Under the pieces are notes generated by a model that was given only the letters and a program-made list of their open reading frames with translations, had not been told where the DNA came from and did not search any database. From assembly GCA_013811855.1 (NCBI GenBank), contig JACCUL010000457.1:1-11520 (forward strand): a stretch of 11,520 nt of DNA, given 5' to 3'. The first letter of the stretch is position 1; every line of letters starts with the position of its first letter. Source of the DNA: Acidimicrobiia bacterium. GTDB taxonomy: Bacteria; Actinomycetota; Acidimicrobiia; Acidimicrobiales; Ilumatobacteraceae. Positions 8,429-11,520 of this stretch are shown one piece after another. The position numbers and the translations under genes are program-made.

Positions 8429-9258
8429 TCGCCACCGCACCGGCGTTCCCGAGCGCGCCCGGGCTGATCGGCCAGCAGGTGCGCTACCAGCTGCGCACGT
8501 TCTCACGCACCCCGATCGCCGTGTTCTTCACCCTGATGCTGCCGGTGACGATGCTCGTGCTGTTCAACGCGCTGTTCTCCGGCGAAGAGGTCAACGTCGG
8601 CGCGGGCCGGTTGCCGTTGCGGCACTTCTACACGGGCGGGCTGGCGGCGTTCACGGCCGTGTCGGCGACGTTCACCAACCTCGCCAACATCGTGCCGATC
8701 CGCCGAGACGAGGGCGTGCTGAAGCGGTGGCGCAGCACGCCACTCTCGCCGTGGATCTACATCGCCGGCACGATCGGCTCCGCCGTCGTCGTCGCCGTGG
8801 TCGGCGTCGTCATCGTGCTCACGCTCGGCGTCGTCGCCTACGACCTCCAGGTCGAGGCGGCCAAGGTCCCGGCGGCCATCGTGACGTTCCTCGTCGGCGT
8901 CGCCGCGTTCGCCGCCCTGGGGGTGGCCGTCGCCTCGATCATTCCGTCGGCCCAGGCGGCCCCGGCCGTGGCCAACGCCATCATCCTCCCGCTCGGCTTC
9001 GTCTCCGACGTGTTCGTCGCCATCTCCGATCCTCCGGCCTGGCTCGACACCGTCGGCGACATCTTCCCGCTCAAGCCGTTCGTGCAGTCGTTCCAGGCCG
9101 CCTTCACCCCGGCCGTCGAGGCGCCGGCGTTCCAGTGGGGGCCGCTGGCGCGGGTGGCGCTGTGGGGCGTCGTCGGCCTCCTCGTCGCGCGGCGGTGGTT
9201 CCGTTGGGAACCGACCCGCTCGACGGGCCGCCGCCGGCGGCGGCCGCGGGAAGTGTGA
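8425..9258 (+). CDS. ABC-2 type transporter permease (DrrB-like)
   Basis: This 277-residue integral membrane protein is the partner of the preceding ATPase. It shows about six hydrophobic segments: roughly 30-51, 70-90, 111-140, 150-173, 182-200 and 243-257. The cytoplasmic motif VLKRWRSTPLSPW (98-110) is the conserved ABC-2 segment usually read as LKRLRxTPL, which precedes TM3. The C-terminus is very basic (RRRRRPREV) and should be cytoplasmic. Family and size fit DrrB-like exporters. The GTG start overlaps the ATPase stop by 4 bp and has a strong Shine-Dalgarno sequence. It is the last gene of the globin-exporter unit and converges on menB. Confidence 0.92.
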   Translation: MIATAPAFPSAPGLIGQQVRYQLRTFSRTPIAVFFTLMLPVTMLVLFNALFSGEEVNVGAGRLPLRHFYTGGLAAFTAVSATFTNLANIVPIRRDEGVLKRWRSTPLSPWIYIAGTIGSAVVVAVVGVVIVLTLGVVAYDLQVEAAKVPAAIVTFLVGVAAFAALGVAVASIIPSAQAAPAVANAIILPLGFVSDVFVAISDPPAWLDTVGDIFPLKPFVQSFQAAFTPAVEAPAFQWGPLARVALWGVVGLLVARRWFRWEPTRSTGRRRRRPREV

Positions 9259-9261
9259 CCC

Positions 9262-9296
9262 AAGTCGGGCCTGTTCGCCGGCCTCAGGTCGCACTT
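9262..9296. terminator. Possible bidirectional hairpin between convergent genes
   Basis: AAGTCGGGCCTG (9262-9273) and CAGGTCGCACTT (9285-9296) can pair as a 12-position stem with two mismatches and one G-U pair around an 11-nt loop. It lies in the 49-bp gap between the stops of the ABC permease and menB. There is no U-tract on either side, so intrinsic termination is uncertain. Confidence 0.35.
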
Positions 9297-9307
9297 CGGC
9301 CGCGTCG

Positions 9308-10231
9308 TCAGTAGTGGTGCGGGTACGGGGACCAGTCGGGTGGGCGCTTGTCAAGGAAGGCGTCGCGGCCCTCGGCGGCCTCGGGGGTGCCGTACGCGAG
9401 GCGGGTGGCCTCGCCGGCGAAGATCTGCTGGCCGACGAGGCCGTCGTCGACGAGGTTGAAGGCGAACTTGAGCATCCGCTGCGCCGTCGGGCTCTTGGCG
9501 TTGATCGCCGCGGCCCACTCGAGCGCCGTCGCCTCCAGCTCGGCGTGGGGTACGACGGCGTTGACCGCACCCATCCTGTGGTAGTCGGCCGCCGAGTACT
9601 CGCGGCCGAGGAAGAAGATCTCGCGGGCGAACTTCTGGCCGATCTGGCGGGCCAGGTACGCCGAGCCGTAGCCGCCGTCGAAGCTGGCCACGTCGGCATC
9701 GGTCTGCTTGAAGCGGGCATGCTCGGCGCTGGCCAGCGTCAGGTCGCACACCACGTGCAGGCTGTGGCCTCCGCCGGCCGCCCATCCGGGAACGACGCAT
9801 ACCACGACCTTGGGCATGAAGCGGATCAGCCGCTGGACCTCGAGGATGTGCAGGCGCCCGGCCCGCCCCGGTTCGATGCTCGCCGCGGTCTCGCCGGCGG
9901 ACCCGCCTGGTTCGTCGGCGACGGTGTACTTGTAGCCGTCGGCGCCGCGGATGCGCTGGTCGCCGCCGGAGCAGAACGCCCAGCCGCCGTCGCGCCGCGA
10001 CGGCCCGTTGCCGGTGAGCAGCACGCACCCCACGTCGGTCGACATGCGGGCGTGGTCCAGCGCCCGGTACAGCTCGTCCACCGTGTGGGGCCGGAAGGCG
10101 TTGCGCACCTCGGGGCGGTCGAAGGCGACGCGTACCGTGCCCTGGTCGACGGCGCGGTGGTACGTGATGTCGGTGAAGTCGAAGCCGTCGACGGGGCGCC
10201 AGGCGTCGGGGTCGAACAGCTCGCTGACCAT
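9308..10231 (-). CDS. menB: 1,4-dihydroxy-2-naphthoyl-CoA synthase (MenB)
   Basis: MenB closes the second ring in menaquinone biosynthesis, converting O-succinylbenzoyl-CoA to 1,4-dihydroxy-2-naphthoyl-CoA; it is a cytoplasmic crotonase-fold hexamer. The 307-residue protein closely resembles mycobacterial MenB: DGFDFTDITYHR near the start, RPEVRNAFRPHTVDELYRAL (39-58), GGWAFCSGGDQRIRG (82-96), the oxyanion-hole segment GWAAGGGHSL (149-158), the active-site stretch TDADVASFDGGYGS (177-190), and the C-terminal Tyr280 in ATRLAY with KRPPDWSP near the end. An insert of about 15 residues (GGSAGETAAS region, 109-122) lies in the flexible active-site loop. ATG 10231 is the family-consistent start; GAGG only 2 nt before it is too close to be a good ribosome site. 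The gene diverges from cofE, and no other men gene is in the window. Confidence 0.97.
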   Translation of the reverse strand: MVSELFDPDAWRPVDGFDFTDITYHRAVDQGTVRVAFDRPEVRNAFRPHTVDELYRALDHARMSTDVGCVLLTGNGPSRRDGGWAFCSGGDQRIRGADGYKYTVADEPGGSAGETAASIEPGRAGRLHILEVQRLIRFMPKVVVCVVPGWAAGGGHSLHVVCDLTLASAEHARFKQTDADVASFDGGYGSAYLARQIGQKFAREIFFLGREYSAADYHRMGAVNAVVPHAELEATALEWAAAINAKSPTAQRMLKFAFNLVDDGLVGQQIFAGEATRLAYGTPEAAEGRDAFLDKRPPDWSPYPHHY

Positions 10232-10254
10232 GACCTCATGTTGGCCGACGCAAC

Positions 10255-10260
10255 TAGCGT
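10255..10260 (+). promoter_or_regulatory. Putative -10 element of the cofE leader ORF (TAGCGT)
   Basis: TAGCGT ends 7 nt before ATG 10268, the same spacing as at the methyltransferase gene. Transcription would begin at or beside the A of that ATG, giving a leaderless mRNA. The site lies between divergent menB and cofE and includes CTAG, read on the other strand as GCTAGTTG. No strong -35 box is seen. Confidence 0.45.
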
Positions 10261-10267
10261 GCGCGGC

Positions 10268-10297
10268 ATGACGCCGGCTGCCGCGCTCGTCCGCTGA
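10268..10297 (+). CDS. Nine-codon leaderless leader ORF upstream of cofE (MTPAAALVR)
   Basis: ATG 10268 opens a nine-codon frame ending in TGA 10295-10297. The A of that TGA is the A of the cofE ATG, so stop and start overlap as TGATG. The ATG stands 7 nt after a -10-like TAGCGT, so it is probably the 5' end of the mRNA. cofE itself has no Shine-Dalgarno sequence, so ribosomes that load on this mini-ORF could reinitiate at cofE. The peptide has no recognisable attenuation run (no repeated rare amino acid). The role is inferred from layout alone. Confidence 0.45.
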   Translation: MTPAAALVR

Positions 10298-11031
10298 TGC
10301 CGCTGGAGGTCGTCGGTGTCGAGGGCATCGGCGAGATCGGGCCGGGCGACGACGTGGCGGCGATCATCTCCGCCGCCGCCGACGTGCGCGACGGCGACGT
10401 CGTCGTCGTCACCTCGAAGGTCGTGTCCAAGGCCGAGGGCGCCGTGATCGACCTGGCCACGATCGAACCGTCGAACTTCGCCGTCGAGTTCGGGACCAGG
10501 TGGGACAAGGACCCCCGGGTGGTCGAGGTCGTGTTGGAGCAGGCGGTGCGGATCGTCCGCATGGTCGGCCCGGTGATGATCACCGAGACGCGCCATGGCC
10601 TGGTGTGCGCCAACAGCGGTGTCGACCAGTCGTCGAGCGGCGCCGCCGAGCGGGTCGTCGTGCTGCCCGCCGATCCCGACGCATCGGCCCGGCGGATGCG
10701 CCAGCGGTTCGGGGAGCTCGGCGCCGACGTGGCCGTCGTGATCAGCGACACGTTCGGGCGCCCGTGGCGGGAGGGCCAGACGGACGTCGCCATCGGCTTG
10801 GCCGGGCTGGCGCCGACCGCCAGCTACATCGGGCAGGTCGACCCCCACGGGCACGAGTTCAAGGTGCAGGAGATCTGCGTCGTCGACGAGCTGGCCGGCG
10901 CCGCCGAGCTGGTCAAAGGCAACACCAGCCGCGTCCCGGCGGCGATCGTGCGCGGCTACCAGTGGATGCCCGACGCCACCGCCACGATGGCGTCGGTGAT
11001 CCGTGACGCCTCGCGCGACCTGTTCAGGTAG
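10297..11031 (+). CDS. cofE: Coenzyme F420:L-glutamate ligase (CofE; FbiB N-terminal-domain type)
   Basis: CofE adds L-glutamate residues, GTP-dependently, to F420-0 to form the poly-gamma-glutamyl tail of the deazaflavin cofactor F420, in the cytoplasm. The 244-residue protein is the single-domain form, as long as archaeal CofE; the mycobacterial FbiB carries an extra C-terminal nitroreductase-like domain that is absent here. Recognisable segments are VVVTSKVVSKAEG (36-48), ITETRHGLVCANSGVDQSS (95-113) and ISDTFGRPWREGQTDVAIG (149-167), which supply metal and nucleotide contacts in the family, and GNTSRVPAAIVRG (208-220). ATG 10297 is the only start consistent with the family N-terminus and overlaps the stop of the nine-codon leader. 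The 3' end overlaps the convergent GNAT gene by 8 bp. No other fbi/cof gene is in the window. Confidence 0.94.
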   Translation: MPLEVVGVEGIGEIGPGDDVAAIISAAADVRDGDVVVVTSKVVSKAEGAVIDLATIEPSNFAVEFGTRWDKDPRVVEVVLEQAVRIVRMVGPVMITETRHGLVCANSGVDQSSSGAAERVVVLPADPDASARRMRQRFGELGADVAVVISDTFGRPWREGQTDVAIGLAGLAPTASYIGQVDPHGHEFKVQEICVVDELAGAAELVKGNTSRVPAAIVRGYQWMPDATATMASVIRDASRDLFR

Positions 11032-11320
11032 CACGGAGGTCGGCGTACTCCGGGTGGTCCTGGAGGAAGCCGTCCACGTACCAGCACGTCGCCACCACCC
11101 GCCAGCCCCGCCTGCGCACGTCGTCCATCGCCGCCCGCACGAGCTCGGCGGCCAGGCCCTCACTTCGGCGCGCCGGCTGGGTCACGGTGTGGTGGAACAC
11201 GGCTGTCACACCGTCGGGCTCCAGGCGGTAGTCGGCGATCGTCAGCTGCTCACCGTCCTCGACGAGGGCGTACCGCCGGCTGGTCTCGTCGTGCTCGACC
11301 GTTCGACCCACGTCCGTCAT
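11024..11320 (-). CDS. Small GNAT-like acetyltransferase (COG2388 / YjdJ family)
   Basis: This 98-residue protein matches the short, single-domain GNAT-like family COG2388 (YjdJ, human NATD1 relatives). The N-terminal half has the strands of the fold (YALVEDGEQLTIADYRL). The core has FHHTVTQPARRSEGLAAELV (42-61), where R-S-E-G-L-A is the acetyl-CoA pyrophosphate loop R/Q-x-x-G-x-A. The C-terminal part reads RGWRVVATCWYVDGFLQDHPEY (71-92), equivalent to the family's conserved C-x-Y/F-V then HPEY, with Cys79. Substrates of the family are not established. The ATG overlaps the TGA of the upstream acyl-CoA synthetase-like gene by 4 bp (ATGA), so it is translationally coupled. Its 3' end runs 8 bp into the end of the convergent cofE. 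Confidence 0.85.
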   Translation of the reverse strand: MTDVGRTVEHDETSRRYALVEDGEQLTIADYRLEPDGVTAVFHHTVTQPARRSEGLAAELVRAAMDDVRRRGWRVVATCWYVDGFLQDHPEYADLRAT

Positions 11321-11520
11321 TCCAGCCGACGCAGCGGCCCTGGGACGTGACGGACGGGCGCCACGTGAACCTCGACATCGGTGACGAACGCCGAGGCCTC
11401 GGACACGATCAGCGGGTTGAGCTCCAGACGGACCACGGCCGGATGGTCGGCGGCGAGCTGGGCGGTCCGCATCAGCACGTCGCGCACCGGCGCCGGATCG
11501 AGCCCGGCCGCGGCCAGCGC
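11317..11520 (-). CDS. C-terminus of an ADP-forming acyl-CoA synthetase-like ATP-grasp protein (partial)
   Basis: The frame is open from the right edge to a TGA at 11317-11319, giving 67 C-terminal residues. The segment VVRLELNPLIV (29-39) followed by a short strand and TDVEVHVAP (47-55) is the typical end of the ATP-grasp domain of ADP-forming acetyl/acyl-CoA synthetases, where E/D-L-N-P-[LV]-[IL]-V is a hallmark also found in succinyl-CoA synthetase beta subunits. The preceding DPAPVRDVLMRTAQLAADHP helix fits. In full form such proteins convert acyl-CoA, ADP and Pi to acid, CoA and ATP, or carry fused protein acetyltransferase domains (Pat/Pka type). The stop overlaps the start of the small GNAT gene. 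The N-terminal domains are outside the window, so the exact subtype is open. Confidence 0.7.
   Translation of the reverse strand, partial: ALAAAGLDPAPVRDVLMRTAQLAADHPAVVRLELNPLIVSEASAFVTDVEVHVAPVRHVPGPLRRLE

Noticed and set aside
8503..9720. 405-codon minus-strand frame across the ABC permease and menB 3' ends
   Set aside because: It runs antisense to the permease and through menB in another frame, and the translation is Arg/Pro/Ser-rich low complexity.
9826..11163. 445-codon minus-strand frame opposite cofE and menB
   Set aside because: It covers cofE antisense and menB in a wrong frame and has no domain. Both real genes have clear family motifs.

Overview
The window is GC-rich, gene-dense chromosomal DNA from a high-GC Gram-positive bacterium (Actinomycetota). 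The evidence is a Mycobacterium-like MenB, a coenzyme F420 ligase (CofE), a group II truncated haemoglobin of the mycobacterial GlbO type, and an actinobacterial secA / prfB / ftsE / ftsX neighbourhood. Several genes lack a Shine-Dalgarno sequence and have a TANNNT hexamer only 4-10 nt before the start codon, which suggests leaderless transcripts. A lineage outside the classical mycobacteria/streptomycetes, such as Acidimicrobiia, is plausible: CofE stands alone rather than as a two-domain FbiB, and smpB is not next to ftsX. That placement is inference.

Layout, left to right. (1) The C-terminal part of a single-pass membrane protein of unknown function with a four-cysteine tail. (2) secA, the preprotein translocase ATPase with a C-terminal zinc motif. 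(3) A 75-bp intergenic repeat, copy 1. (4) prfB (release factor 2). (5) On the minus strand, a SAM-dependent O-methyltransferase that splits prfB from ftsE. (6) ftsE-ftsX, overlapping by 4 bp, the ABC-type regulator of septal peptidoglycan hydrolysis. (7) A second copy of the 75-bp repeat. (8) A three-gene unit with two successive 4-bp overlaps: truncated haemoglobin, DrrA-like ABC ATPase, ABC-2 permease. (9) A possible bidirectional hairpin terminator. (10) menB on the minus strand (menaquinone synthesis). (11) Divergent from it, a nine-codon leaderless leader ORF whose stop codon overlaps the start of cofE (F420 synthesis). (12) Convergent to cofE and overlapping its end by 8 bp, a minus-strand pair: a small GNAT-like protein, and upstream of it the C-terminus of an ADP-forming acyl-CoA synthetase-like ATP-grasp protein running off the right edge.

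Most of the region is core housekeeping (secretion, termination, division) with redox-cofactor genes on the right. The most unusual items are the pair of gap-free, exactly 75-bp repeats, each built from three copies of one 11-mer (two direct, one inverted) and placed directly behind secA and ftsX; the leaderless nine-codon ORF coupled to cofE; and the coupling of a truncated haemoglobin to an ABC exporter. I see no CRISPR array, tRNA, rRNA, IS transposase or phage gene. No gene-free stretch exceeds about 120 bp.
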